A stretch of 21,760 bases of DNA from an uncultured Eubacteriales bacterium (GCA_900549705.1 URPI01000021.1:1-21760); one strand, 5' to 3'. Shown: positions 8,217 to 16,806, counted from the stretch's first letter. A program made the numbers and translations. Notes: generated by a model not told the origin, from the letters alone.

Positions 8217-9551
8217 CTGGGTGGAGAAGAAGATTCTCAGGAAAAACATATCCTCCTGCATGGTGGTTTCCACGGTTCCGCCGTACTGCTGGGCAATGTA
8301 CTGGATGCTTTTGATGCCGAAGCCATGGCGGGCAACATCCATCTTGGTGGTACGGATGGAATCTGCGGGGGGCGCAGCGCTGCGGTTAAAATAGTTGGAT
8401 TCTTCGATTTCGATGCCGGCAGGAGTGCGCTGGCAGCTGAGAGAAATAATGCGATTTTCCGCTGGCACCTGCTGTACCGCTTCAATGGCATTGTCCATGA
8501 GGTTGCCGAAGACGGTATAGGTCTGTACCGGGGTGAGGAAGGTGAGCAGGGAGCCGTCCATCATGGCGGAAAACTGGATGCCATGTTTACTGCAAACCAG
8601 ATTTTTCTCGGAAAGCACCACGTTCAGCACGTCGTTTCCTGTTTCCACCCGGGAATCATACATGGTAATGGCGCTTTGCAGCTGAGCAAGCTCCTCCTGA
8701 TTCAGTTTCCCCTCAATGCGGTTAAAAACGTGCTTGAGGTCATGACATTTCATGCTGATGGCATCCATGCTCGCCTTTACGGATTCATACTGCGCCTGGT
8801 CCTGCTTCCATAGCTGCTGGAGAATATCCATCTGACGATTTTTTTCGCTTTGCGTGAGGATGCCGGAGCAAAACACAAGAATGACGGAGCAGAGGGTGAT
8901 GACAAAGGTTTTGATGGTGATACTCAGTAACAGATTATCTCCTTCAAACGTGCGGGAAATGCAAACCAGCACATTGATGGTGAAAACGACACTTGCGGAA
9001 AGCAGTGCGATTCCCCTCGTGGTTTCCTTGTCCCGCCGCAGGGTGTGCTTGGGGGCGAGGAAATGCGCCAACAGAAAATACATAGAAATATGATAAATGA
9101 AAAACAGAGCCCATTCCCATGCCCTTGGCGCAAGAGTGGCAGAAACCAGGGAGATGGTGGTTTTGTCGTTGATGCCCATGAGATTCTGAAGCAGGGGATA
9201 AAGCTTTCCGGTGATTTGATGGGCAGCCTCACCGGAGCAGAAGACGATGAGTATGTCTTCAATGCTTCCGCGGAAGATGCTGATGGTATACACCAGACAA
9301 AAGGCAGTAATGGCCAGATAGCACAGCAGCCGGGAGCCAAGGGTGGCGGTGTGGGTGTTATAGATAGCCAGCCCATAAAACAGCGCAATCCCCAGCACCT
9401 GGAAGAACAATATCCGCAGAAAGAAAAAGCGCCTACGTTCCAGCTTCCGGGCAAACAGGCAGACGCACAGCTGGGTTTCAAAAAAAGTGAAAATCAACCC
9501 GGTGCCCTCCCGCACATAGGGACCGAGCAGGGAGAAAAGGTGATTCATCAT
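8211..9551 (-). CDS. GHKL sensor histidine kinase, AgrC/HPK10-like
   Basis: 446 residues from ATG at 9551-9549. This start overlaps the regulator stop codon as ATGA and has GGAGAG upstream; a second ATG follows directly. The longer open frame reaching 9701 runs inside the regulator gene and is not used. The first 230 residues are hydrophobic with about six or seven membrane helices and no large extracellular domain, as in peptide-sensing AgrC kinases. After a helical linker comes KCHDLKH (His270 probable phosphoacceptor), then the GHKL ATPase with N-box NLMDNAIEA (350-358) and G-box GFGIKSI (410-416). It should phosphorylate the adjacent LytTR regulator. No AgrB protease, AgrD-like pheromone or peptide exporter is seen in the window, so the signal is unknown. 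The gene is convergent with GH3-A1. Confidence 0.9.
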   Translation of the reverse strand: MMNHLFSLLGPYVREGTGLIFTFFETQLCVCLFARKLERRRFFFLRILFFQVLGIALFYGLAIYNTHTATLGSRLLCYLAITAFCLVYTISIFRGSIEDILIVFCSGEAAHQITGKLYPLLQNLMGINDKTTISLVSATLAPRAWEWALFFIYHISMYFLLAHFLAPKHTLRRDKETTRGIALLSASVVFTINVLVCISRTFEGDNLLLSITIKTFVITLCSVILVFCSGILTQSEKNRQMDILQQLWKQDQAQYESVKASMDAISMKCHDLKHVFNRIEGKLNQEELAQLQSAITMYDSRVETGNDVLNVVLSEKNLVCSKHGIQFSAMMDGSLLTFLTPVQTYTVFGNLMDNAIEAVQQVPAENRIISLSCQRTPAGIEIEESNYFNRSAAPPADSIRTTKMDVARHGFGIKSIQYIAQQYGGTVETTMQEDMFFLRIFFSTQK

Positions 9552-10267
9552 TTTTTTTGACTCTCCGAAAACGCAAGAAATTGGGAGGTAAAGGCGTTTT
9601 TCCGGGGATGACTCATGGGCAGGGTTTCTTTCCCCAGCTGAACGGTCATTTCTGAAATGCCGGTGACCCGTGCCAAATTCACCAGCAGATAGTTGTTGCA
9701 TTTGGCAAACCCACAGGGTTCCAGCTGCTCTGCCACACTTTTCATGGTTTGATAGATGCGGTATTCTCCCATGTCGGTGTGATAAATGCAGTGGTGGGCA
9801 CGAACCTCAACATAGACGATTTGATGGGGATGCAGGCGGACAAATCCAGAGCCTGTTTTCAGCAGAATGTCCGGCTCTTTTTGCGCCTGCGTGGCGCGAA
9901 GCTTTGTGAGGAATCGGGTGAATTTCAGCTTGAACTGAGGATAGGACACCGGTTTAACAATAAAGTCGGTGGCGCTGACAGAATACCCTTGGATGGCATA
10001 CTGCTGCATACTGGTGACAAAAATCAGCATTACCTTTCCGTCCTTTTCCCGCAGCAGATGAGCGGCATCCATGCCATTGAGCATGGGCATCATAATGTCC
10101 ATAAAAATGATGTCATATTCAGCGGTATAGTTATCCAGAAAGGAAAGCGCATTGGAAAAAATATAAATCTGCACAGGTACACGGTATTCCACGGAATACT
10201 GGCGAATACAGCTTTCCAGCTGCTGGGCGGACGACAGTTCGTCTTCCACAATGGCAATGTTCAACAC
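9548..10267 (-). CDS. LytTR-family response regulator
   Basis: I chose GTG at 10267-10265 (239 residues, MLNIAIVEDE) because GAGGTG stands six bases before it. The open frame extends to a GTG at 10291, but that codon touches the -10 box of a perfect promoter and would lie upstream of the transcript start. TTG at 10264 is a possible alternative start. The receiver domain shows acidic residues Glu8 and Asp9, phosphoacceptor Asp57 (FMDIMMP), Thr85 and Lys105 (VKP). The LytTR DNA-binding domain covers about 134-233. Such regulators bind two 9-bp direct repeats on one helix face. Exactly such repeats occur next to this gene (site B) and upstream of two other glycosidase units. Its stop overlaps the kinase start, so translation is coupled. 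I infer it activates the surrounding glycosidase operons and perhaps also affects its own promoter. Confidence 0.92.
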   Translation of the reverse strand: MLNIAIVEDELSSAQQLESCIRQYSVEYRVPVQIYIFSNALSFLDNYTAEYDIIFMDIMMPMLNGMDAAHLLREKDGKVMLIFVTSMQQYAIQGYSVSATDFIVKPVSYPQFKLKFTRFLTKLRATQAQKEPDILLKTGSGFVRLHPHQIVYVEVRAHHCIYHTDMGEYRIYQTMKSVAEQLEPCGFAKCNNYLLVNLARVTGISEMTVQLGKETLPMSHPRKNAFTSQFLAFSESQKK

Positions 10268-10291
10268 AATCTTCACCTCATTTTCGCTCAC

Positions 10292-10320
10292 ATTATAGCA
10301 AATTGTAAATTTTTTGTCAA
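10292..10320 (-). promoter_or_regulatory. Perfect-consensus promoter of the regulator-kinase operon
   Basis: Read on the minus strand: TTGACA (10320-10315), 17-bp spacer, TATAAT (10297-10292). All 12 consensus bases are present at optimal spacing. Transcription would start near 10285, leaving a leader of about 18 nt that contains the GAGGTG ribosome site. Constitutive, strong expression of the two-component system is expected. The -35 box lies 25 bp from site B of the divergent operon. Confidence 0.85.
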
Positions 10321-10345
10321 TGCAGCATGAACAGAATAAATAAGC

Positions 10346-10375
10346 CTGTGCGGCATAGACGGAAGGTTATGCGGT
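10346..10375 (+). promoter_or_regulatory. LytTR-type direct-repeat operator, site B
   Basis: Half-sites CTGTGCGGC (10346-10354) and TTATGCGGT (10367-10375) start 21 bp apart and match at 6 of 9 positions. The core GGAAGGTTATGC (10361-10372) is identical to sites A and C. The left half with its AGC prefix and the following ATYGATTGT also match site C. It lies between the divergent regulator-kinase and GH3-B1 operons, a classic place for a local regulator to act. Confidence 0.68.
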
Positions 10376-10380
10376 ATCGA

Positions 10381-10408
10381 TTGTATTTTCACAGTGATTT
10401 CGTAAAAT
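10381..10408 (+). promoter_or_regulatory. Predicted promoter of the GH3-B1 operon
   Basis: TTGTAT (10381-10386), 16-bp spacer, TAAAAT (10403-10408). The -35 box is imperfect and begins 6 bp after site B, as at site C. A leader of about 45 nt follows, with a small GTGGG/CCCAC hairpin at 10421-10433 before the AAGGAGG ribosome site. Confidence 0.5.
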
Positions 10409-10457
10409 TGAAGCGTAAATTGTGGGACACCCACGAGAGAATAAGGAGGAACATTTT

Positions 10458-11084
10458 ATGAAAAAGACACTCGCTATTTTCCTGACCGTTGCCATGATGA
10501 GCTTTATGCTGGTCGCCTGCGGTGACAGCGCTGCTGCTGCCAAGGAAGCCAAAACCACTGGTATTTATCTGTCCCCCGCACAACTGAGCTACAGCAATAT
10601 GCGTCCCCAGTACAACTATTATCTGACCACCTTCACCCAGCAGGAGCTGACTCTGATGGACGACAATACCTTCTGCCTGATTGTTTCCTCCTCCTGCTTC
10701 TCTGCTCTGGAGCTGGCTGAGAGCACCAACGATGCCAAGGGCAACGAGCGTACCAACTTCATCACCAAGATTTACGGCGAATGCACCTCCAAGCCCAACG
10801 ACCTGGACGAGGATCTGGTGGATGTCACCCTGGGCAAGATTACCCGGGTGGTCAAGAGCTATGACCAGACCTACTATGTAGACACCGCCAACTGGAACGA
10901 TGCCATGGGCAAGGCTGTTCAGGCTCCCACCGGTTACGACCAGACCAGCGGCGCACCTATCTACGACGAGAATGCAAAGCCTGTGACGGCTGAGGAATAT
11001 CTGGCAACCTACACCCTGGCTGAGACGGAAATCCAGGTCAACAACAAGCTGTGCTCCTTCGACTACACCGACTTCGGCTTTTGA
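10458..11084 (+). CDS. Small surface lipoprotein of unknown function
   Basis: 208 residues from ATG 10458, eight bases after AAGGAGG. A lipoprotein signal ends in MLVAC (Cys21), followed by a short Ala-rich linker. The mature part starts with TTGIYLSPAQ and contains a stretch of alternating polar/hydrophobic residues typical of small beta-rich domains. It is acidic and has no enzymatic motif I recognise. The opening (TGIY followed by L-T-L-x-D-D-x-T) resembles the opening of the larger lipoprotein at 14407 (TGIF followed by L-N-L-N-E-D-G-T), so the two may share a fold. As first gene of the operon under site B it may bind substrate or support the GH3-B1 enzyme, but this is inference. Confidence 0.85.
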   Translation: MKKTLAIFLTVAMMSFMLVACGDSAAAAKEAKTTGIYLSPAQLSYSNMRPQYNYYLTTFTQQELTLMDDNTFCLIVSSSCFSALELAESTNDAKGNERTNFITKIYGECTSKPNDLDEDLVDVTLGKITRVVKSYDQTYYVDTANWNDAMGKAVQAPTGYDQTSGAPIYDENAKPVTAEEYLATYTLAETEIQVNNKLCSFDYTDFGF

Positions 11085-11107
11085 TGTCGACTGCTGAGGG
11101 CTGACGA

Positions 11108-13990
11108 ATGACAAAGAACAGTAATTTGTGGCGTGGCCTGTCGGCAACGATGGCATTGGTTCTGTGCCTGGCGAGCTTCGGCACCCAGCTGGCGTTTACC
11201 CGGGAGGGTGACGTGAACCTGTTCCTGGACACCCGCCCGCCGGTCATTGCCGGTACAGACGATACTACTTATTTTAAGTCCGATTATGCCACCAAGGACG
11301 AGATGCTGGAAGCCCAGAAGGCTTACCTCATCCAGTGCCAGACCGAGGGCAGCGTGCTCCTGCGCAACGAGAATAATGCCCTGCCTCTGGCAGAGAACAC
11401 TGCTGTGACCCTGTTCGGCTATGCCGCTGCCAGCCCCGTTTATCACGGCGGCTCCGGTGGCCCTGCCAATGCGGGCATCAACCTGTATGACGCATTGAAG
11501 GCAGAGGGCGTGGCGGTGAACGACACCGTTTACAATGCCATCGCAGCAACACCGTCCAGCCGGACGAAAACCGGACTGATTGGTGAAATCCCCGCCTCCG
11601 CCTACAAGGGAACCGAATCTTCCTTTGACAGCTATGGCGATGCAGCCATTTATGTGGTCAGCCGGTTTGGCGGCGAGGAGGGCGACCTGAACCATGGCCT
11701 GCAAGGCGATTGGCAGGAAGGCCCCGCCATCCGGGAGCTGGCGCTGCACCAGGAGGAGCTGGATACCCTGAATCTCATCAAGGATTCCGGCAAGTTCCGC
11801 AAAATCATTGTGGTGGTCAATTCCGGCTATGCCATGGAATTGCAGGAAATGATTGACCTGGGCGTGGATGCCATCCTGTGGGCTGGCTACCCCGGCAGCT
11901 ACGGGATGATTGGCGTTGCACAGATGCTTATGGGTAAGGCAGATCCCTCCGGGCGAAACGTCATCACCTATGCCACCAACTCTCTTTCTTCTGCGGCCAT
12001 GCAGAATGCCGGTGACTTCACCTTCAGCAATCTCACCGGCCTGTATAAGAACAAGTACCTGGTTTACTCCGAGGGCATCTACGTTGGCTACAAGTATTAT
12101 GAGACCCGTTATCAGGATCAGGTGCTGGGTATCAACAATGCGGATTGCGCCAAGGGTGTGTATGCTTCCAAGGACGGCGCATGGAATTATGCCGATGAAA
12201 TGGTGTATTCCTTTGGTGATGGCTTCAGCTACGCTGACTTCACCCAGGAGCTGCTGAGCCTGGACTGGAACCGAGATACCCACACCGTCACCGCACAGGT
12301 GAAGGTTACCAACAACGGAGCGCCGAACTACACCGGCAAATCCAAGGACGTGGTTCAGCTGTATGTCCAGCTTCCCTATGAGGCAGGACAGGCGGAAAAG
12401 AGCGCCATCCAGATTGCCGATTTTGAGAAGACCTCCGCCCTGGCGGCAGGGGAGAGCGAAACCGTTACCCTGTCCTTCTCCGATTACATCTTCGCCGCCT
12501 ATGACAGCAATGCGGTCAACGGTGCGGACACCTCCCGGAAGGGCTGCTATGTGTTCGATGCAGGCGATTACTATTTTGCCATCGGCAATGGTGCCCACGA
12601 TGCCCTGAACAATGTGCTTGCCGCCCGTGGCGTGACGGGGATGTTCGATGCAGAAGGCAATGCGGTTTCCGGTGATGCAGCGAAGGCACAGAAGGTCACC
12701 CTGACCGAAACGGATAACGTGACCTATGCCGTGTCTCCTCAGACCGGCGAGGTGGTTTCCAATCTGTTTGAAGACCGGGACATCAACCACTTTATCCCCG
12801 ATACCGTGACCTATCTGACCCGCTCTGACTGGAACACCTTCCCCGAAACCGTCACTACTCTGACGGCTACCCCGGAGATTCAGAATCTCATGGAGAACTT
12901 CCAGTATGAGAAGCCTGCGGATGCTGCGGACATTTCCGCCTACAAGTTTAAGCAGGACAACGGCATCACCTTTATTGATATGAAGGACGTGCCCTTCGAC
13001 GATCCCAAGTGGGACGAGTTCATTGACCAGCTGACGGTTGGCGAGCTTGCCCAGATTACCGGTGACAAGATGGGACTTGATAAGGTTGAGTCCGTGTCCA
13101 TGCCCGCTTACTCCGGCGGCGACGGCCCTGACGGCTACCAGGCCGGCGGCGTGCTGTACAATGCGGAAATGCTGTGCGCCGGTACGTTCAGCAAGGAAAT
13201 GGTGCGCCTGCGGGGCGACTTCTTCGGTGAGGACAGCTACCACCTGGGCTTCCGCCATATCTATTCCCCCGGCGGCAACATCCACCGCACCCCCTACAGT
13301 GGCCGGAACTTTGAGTACTACTCCGAGGATGCCTTGCTGTCTTACATTGACAGTGCCATCCAGACCGAGGCCATGGCAGCCAAAGGCTGCGCCGGAATGT
13401 TCAAGCACTTCTGCGGCAATGACCAGGAAACCAACCGTCATGGCGTTGCCACCTTTATGAACGAGCAGACCTACCGGGAGGTGTGCCTGAAGGGCTTCGA
13501 GGGCGGCCTGAGCAAGGGTCACTCGCTGGGAACCATGACTGCCTACAACCGCATCGGCTGCATCCCCACCGCTTCCGACTACGCTACCATGACCCAGGTG
13601 CTGCGCAAGGAATGGGGCTTTACCGGCATCAACATGACCGACTCCTCCAAGGACTCCGCTTCCTATATGGGCACGGCAGACGCATTGGCGGCGGGAACCT
13701 GCCAGTTTAACAATGACCCGGGTCGTGTCCCGGAGGCATCCAATCTGCTGACCAAGAGCCGGGACGGCTACATCTGGGGCAAGCTCCGGGAGGTTGCCAA
13801 GTACTATCTGTACACCATGGTGCATTCCAATCTGATTAACGGCCTTGCCCCCGAGGTGGAGATTGCGGACTTCACGCCCTGGTGGAAGCCTGCCATGATT
13901 TGTGCAGATGCAGCCATTGCGGTGCTGTATGTCGGCGCAACTGTGGTCTACCTGATTGCTGCCTATGCAAAGAAGAAGGAGGGCAAGTGA
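11108..13990 (+). CDS. Membrane-anchored, domain-permuted GH3 beta-glycosidase (GH3-B1)
   Basis: 960 residues. ATG at 11108 follows GAGGG by about 9 nt and lies 23 bp after the lipoprotein stop. The N-terminal helix (about 8-30) is a signal anchor without clear cleavage site. The GH3 C-type domain comes first (GSVLLRNENNALPL; SRFGGEEGDL with acid/base Glu190), then an FnIII-like domain (about 375-480). The TIM barrel comes last: DGPDGY, NIHRTPYSGRNFEYYSED, KHFCGNDQE and nucleophile Asp845 in MTDSS. A second helix near 930-952 precedes AKKKEGK. Spacing and loops differ clearly from the A-type enzymes, and the gene groups with GH3-B2 (shared segments such as VGYKYYETRYQD and VLGIN). The stop is one base before the next ATG, so translation is tightly coupled to the small membrane protein. 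Confidence 0.88.
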   Translation: MTKNSNLWRGLSATMALVLCLASFGTQLAFTREGDVNLFLDTRPPVIAGTDDTTYFKSDYATKDEMLEAQKAYLIQCQTEGSVLLRNENNALPLAENTAVTLFGYAAASPVYHGGSGGPANAGINLYDALKAEGVAVNDTVYNAIAATPSSRTKTGLIGEIPASAYKGTESSFDSYGDAAIYVVSRFGGEEGDLNHGLQGDWQEGPAIRELALHQEELDTLNLIKDSGKFRKIIVVVNSGYAMELQEMIDLGVDAILWAGYPGSYGMIGVAQMLMGKADPSGRNVITYATNSLSSAAMQNAGDFTFSNLTGLYKNKYLVYSEGIYVGYKYYETRYQDQVLGINNADCAKGVYASKDGAWNYADEMVYSFGDGFSYADFTQELLSLDWNRDTHTVTAQVKVTNNGAPNYTGKSKDVVQLYVQLPYEAGQAEKSAIQIADFEKTSALAAGESETVTLSFSDYIFAAYDSNAVNGADTSRKGCYVFDAGDYYFAIGNGAHDALNNVLAARGVTGMFDAEGNAVSGDAAKAQKVTLTETDNVTYAVSPQTGEVVSNLFEDRDINHFIPDTVTYLTRSDWNTFPETVTTLTATPEIQNLMENFQYEKPADAADISAYKFKQDNGITFIDMKDVPFDDPKWDEFIDQLTVGELAQITGDKMGLDKVESVSMPAYSGGDGPDGYQAGGVLYNAEMLCAGTFSKEMVRLRGDFFGEDSYHLGFRHIYSPGGNIHRTPYSGRNFEYYSEDALLSYIDSAIQTEAMAAKGCAGMFKHFCGNDQETNRHGVATFMNEQTYREVCLKGFEGGLSKGHSLGTMTAYNRIGCIPTASDYATMTQVLRKEWGFTGINMTDSSKDSASYMGTADALAAGTCQFNNDPGRVPEASNLLTKSRDGYIWGKLREVAKYYLYTMVHSNLINGLAPEVEIADFTPWWKPAMICADAAIAVLYVGATVVYLIAAYAKKKEGK

Positions 13991-13991
13991 G

Positions 13992-14390
13992 ATGCTGAAA
14001 AATAAGACTGTTGGCGGCCATCTTGCCTTTTTGGCGGCAGCAGCGGCGGCGGTTTCCAGCGTTGTGTACCTGATTATCTATCAGGCCACGGCGGCGGAAG
14101 CGGTGGATCGGGTGTTCAGCTGGTTTACCTTCGGCTTTATGCTGGCAGGCGGCGTAACCGGCATTGCCGGAGAACTGCTGCGCTGGGGCTGGATGCCCCT
14201 GGTGAGTTGCGGCTGTATGTCCGTTGCCCTTGCCAATCATGTGGTGGAATTTGCTTATCCCCTGGCAGATGTGCTGACGAAGGTTCCCTTCTTCGGCGGC
14301 AATTATCCCCTGGCGCTGACCTTTACCGTCATTTTTGGCGCAGTTACGGTACTGTCCGTGATTGCTGCCTTTATGAAGCATGAAAAATAA
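13992..14390 (+). CDS. Four-helix integral membrane protein, unknown family
   Basis: 132 residues from ATG 13992; GGAGGG inside the end of GH3-B1 serves as ribosome site. Four hydrophobic helices are visible at about 9-30, 42-64, 67-92 and 104-127. Conserved-looking polar residues inside the membrane part include Glu60 near RWGW and the stretch ANHVVEF. No signal peptide, lipobox or known transporter motif is recognised. It begins one base after the GH3-B1 stop, which argues for a working link with that enzyme, for example as a membrane partner of its two anchor helices or as a small solute channel. Function is unknown. Confidence 0.8.
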   Translation: MLKNKTVGGHLAFLAAAAAAVSSVVYLIIYQATAAEAVDRVFSWFTFGFMLAGGVTGIAGELLRWGWMPLVSCGCMSVALANHVVEFAYPLADVLTKVPFFGGNYPLALTFTVIFGAVTVLSVIAAFMKHEK

Positions 14391-14406
14391 GAGGAGGAAC
14401 ACAACG

Positions 14407-15732
14407 ATGAAAAAGATTTTTGCACTTTTGCTGGCAGTTGCCATGATGGCAACCCTGCTGGCAGGCTGCGGCAATGACACAAAGTCCACTGCCGCTACCG
14501 AAGCTCCCACGGAGGCTCCTGCTGCAACCAAGAGCTATCAGCTGACTGGTATCTTCAGCGAGGAAGGCGAGTATGCCTCCATGCTGGCTTCCGCATTTCT
14601 GCTGAACCTGAATGAAGACGGCACTGCCGTTTGCGACAAGTACGCTTATGGCAACTACGATGCCAGCCCCGCTGCCACCAACTCCACCTACAGCGCCGGT
14701 TACCTGACCGGCAAGTGGAAGGAAGTGGAGAAGGACGGCGTGCCCTGCCTCCAGATTAAGCTGGAAGCTGCGGGCGGCGCAAACGCCCAGACTGCTTATG
14801 CCTATGACATCGCCGGGGAATACTCCTTCGACATGACCTTCCCCGTTGTGCCCGGCGCAAGCTACACCCGGAACGTGACCATGACCGGCAGCGAGACCAA
14901 GGCATTTGCCGATGCCGATGCCTTCATCCAGGCCAACAAGAAGGAGTTTACCGCTCCTGAGCATGTGGGCACCTTCGTGGACAGCGAAAAGAACGCCACC
15001 GCTTACTTGCAGGCAGACGGCACCATGCTGGTGTATGCCGGTTATGACAAGTTTGCAGAAGGCAAGTGGATGGTTGGCGCTGACGGCGTGAGCATTTCCA
15101 TCGGCGGCAAAGCCGTGGAGGTGACAACCGATGGCAATACTGCTACCTTCACCGTTGACCGCAGCCTGGATGGCGCAAACTCCACCACCTATACCCTGGT
15201 GTGCAGCGATGTTGCTGCCCTGCCCGCTGCTGAAATTGCAGAGGATGCCCCCTACACCTGCTCCATTGACATGGGCGGCAACGCCACCACCGCAGAGCTG
15301 ACCCTGGGCGTTGACGGAGCTGCTACCCTCAAGGTGTTCACCGACATTCCCTGCACCTACACCCGCATCGGCGATGCCGTGGTGCTGGAGGTGACCGGTG
15401 AGCTGGAAGGCTATGCCGCACAGATTTGGCCCAACGTCAGCCACGTTTACCTGCTGAACGAAGACCACAGCATGACCGGCGTGAAGAACGTCTATGATGC
15501 CGGCGGCCTGGTGCTGGTTGCCCTGAACGACACCGACATGAAGGTGATGTTCCCCTCCTACCACATGGAGCGTGAGGGCTTCACCTACACCGTCAGCGAG
15601 GACGGCACTTCCATGACTGTCACCGCTCCCGGCGAGGATGTGCTGGGTGCCTTTGGTCAGATTTGGACTGCTTCCGGCGCTGAAAACTGGAAGCTGGACG
15701 GCAATACCGCAACTGCCGTTGCAGAAAAATAA
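14407..15732 (+). CDS. Surface lipoprotein with beta-rich modules, unknown function
   Basis: 441 residues from ATG 14407, with GAGGAGG upstream, 16 bp after the membrane protein. The lipobox is LLAGC (Cys21), followed by a Thr/Ala/Pro tether (TEAPTEAPA). The rest looks like several small beta-barrel modules: repeated patterns of G-T/F-x-x followed by L-x-x-D-G-T and G-K-W occur near 45-115, 190-270 and 285-360. These recall lipocalin-like calycin domains that bind small hydrophobic ligands, but I cannot assign a family. No catalytic motif is seen. The opening resembles the 208-residue lipoprotein at the head of the operon. Strong optimal-codon use suggests high expression. A hairpin terminator follows 19 bases after the stop. 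Confidence 0.82.
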   Translation: MKKIFALLLAVAMMATLLAGCGNDTKSTAATEAPTEAPAATKSYQLTGIFSEEGEYASMLASAFLLNLNEDGTAVCDKYAYGNYDASPAATNSTYSAGYLTGKWKEVEKDGVPCLQIKLEAAGGANAQTAYAYDIAGEYSFDMTFPVVPGASYTRNVTMTGSETKAFADADAFIQANKKEFTAPEHVGTFVDSEKNATAYLQADGTMLVYAGYDKFAEGKWMVGADGVSISIGGKAVEVTTDGNTATFTVDRSLDGANSTTYTLVCSDVAALPAAEIAEDAPYTCSIDMGGNATTAELTLGVDGAATLKVFTDIPCTYTRIGDAVVLEVTGELEGYAAQIWPNVSHVYLLNEDHSMTGVKNVYDAGGLVLVALNDTDMKVMFPSYHMEREGFTYTVSEDGTSMTVTAPGEDVLGAFGQIWTASGAENWKLDGNTATAVAEK

Positions 15733-15751
15733 GTTACGATAAATGAATGTG

Positions 15752-15788
15752 GGTGCAGGGCTGGAAACGGCTCTGCACCTGTTTATTT
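15752..15788 (+). terminator. GAAA-capped hairpin terminator or attenuator before the SGNH gene
   Basis: GGTGCAGGGCTG (15752-15763) pairs with CGGCTCTGCACC (15768-15779), 12 bp with two wobbles, closed by a GAAA tetraloop and followed by TGTTTATTT. It ends just two bases before the GGAGAG ribosome site of the next gene. Full termination would leave that gene without a visible promoter, so partial read-through is likely. Confidence 0.7.
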
Positions 15789-15798
15789 CGGAGAGAAG

Positions 15799-16806
15799 AT
15801 GGATGATGGTATGAAACATATCTGTTGCCTGTTGGCAGCGATGGTGCTGCTGTTCCTGTGTTCTGGCTGTTCAACCAAGGAGACAGCCGAGCTTCCCACG
15901 GCTCCTGTGGTAGCAAAGTTGATTCTTGCCCATGAAGCGGACAATGTGTTTTATGTGGAGGGAGAGAAATTTGATACCACGGGACTGGTGGTGAACGCAA
16001 AGATGAGTGACGGAACAACGGTGGAAGATGTGCCCTTTGAAGTGAAAGTGGCATCCCCTTTGACCAGAAAGACCCTGTATGCAACCCTGAGCTACGGCGG
16101 AAAGACGGTTTCCCAACAGCTGCGCATTACGCTGAAGGGAAATGACGAACAGTATAGCGTCGCCAACACGGCAGCTGTCCCTGGCAGCCCCTTGGAGGGA
16201 AAAACGATTTACTGGCTTGGTTCCTCTGTGACCTATGGTGCCAGTGCCTGCGGAGAATCCATGGCAGACTTTATTGCAAAAAAGGACGGTGCGGTCTGTC
16301 TGAAAGAAGCGGTGTCCGGCACAACCCTTGCGGATGTCAAAGCGGAGAGTTATGTGCAGCGCTTTAACAGCTATCTTTCCTCTGAGGACTGTGCAGACCA
16401 CCTGGATGCCTTTGTCTGCCAGCTTTCCACCAATGACCGGGGAACACCGGAGCTATTCGGCGAGATTACCCCGGATGAAGTGCGGGATGCCGCTTCTTTT
16501 GATTGCGCAACCACCTTTGGTGCAATGGAATATCTTGTGGCAACAGTGAAAGAGGTGTGGGACTGCCCCGTGTTTTTCTACACCAATCCGCCCTTGGATG
16601 AAAATTATGATCGGATGGTGGAGGGGCTGGAAAAGCTGGCGGAAAAATGGGATATTTCCGTCATTGACCTGTATCACAATGAAACCATCGGCAGCATGAG
16701 TGAGGAAGAAAATGCCCTTTATATGGCGGACAGCGTTCATCCCACCCGTGCGGGCTATCGGGAGCTTTGGATGCCGATTTTTGAGGATGCCCTAAAGGAC
16801 ATTTGA
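15799..16806 (+). CDS. SGNH/GDSL-hydrolase lipoprotein with N-terminal Ig-like domain
   Basis: 335 residues from ATG 15799. GGAGAG is only three bases upstream, so ATG 15811 is an alternative start. The lipoprotein signal ends in LCSGC (Cys24, unusual Cys at -3). Residues about 40-115 form a bacterial Ig-like (Big_3-type) domain with the hallmark YVEGEKFDTTGLVV and MSDGT. An SGNH hydrolase domain follows: block I GSSVTYGAS (nucleophile Ser143), QLSTND with oxyanion Asn212, and DSVHPT (Asp311, His314). All four SGNH positions appear present. Such enzymes remove acetyl or other acyl groups from carbohydrates, which fits deacylation of a substrate before the GH3 enzymes act; the acyl group is unknown. 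It is the last gene of the operon and is less biased to optimal codons than the lipoprotein before it. No terminator is seen after it. Confidence 0.85.
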   Translation: MDDGMKHICCLLAAMVLLFLCSGCSTKETAELPTAPVVAKLILAHEADNVFYVEGEKFDTTGLVVNAKMSDGTTVEDVPFEVKVASPLTRKTLYATLSYGGKTVSQQLRITLKGNDEQYSVANTAAVPGSPLEGKTIYWLGSSVTYGASACGESMADFIAKKDGAVCLKEAVSGTTLADVKAESYVQRFNSYLSSEDCADHLDAFVCQLSTNDRGTPELFGEITPDEVRDAASFDCATTFGAMEYLVATVKEVWDCPVFFYTNPPLDENYDRMVEGLEKLAEKWDISVIDLYHNETIGSMSEEENALYMADSVHPTRAGYRELWMPIFEDALKDI

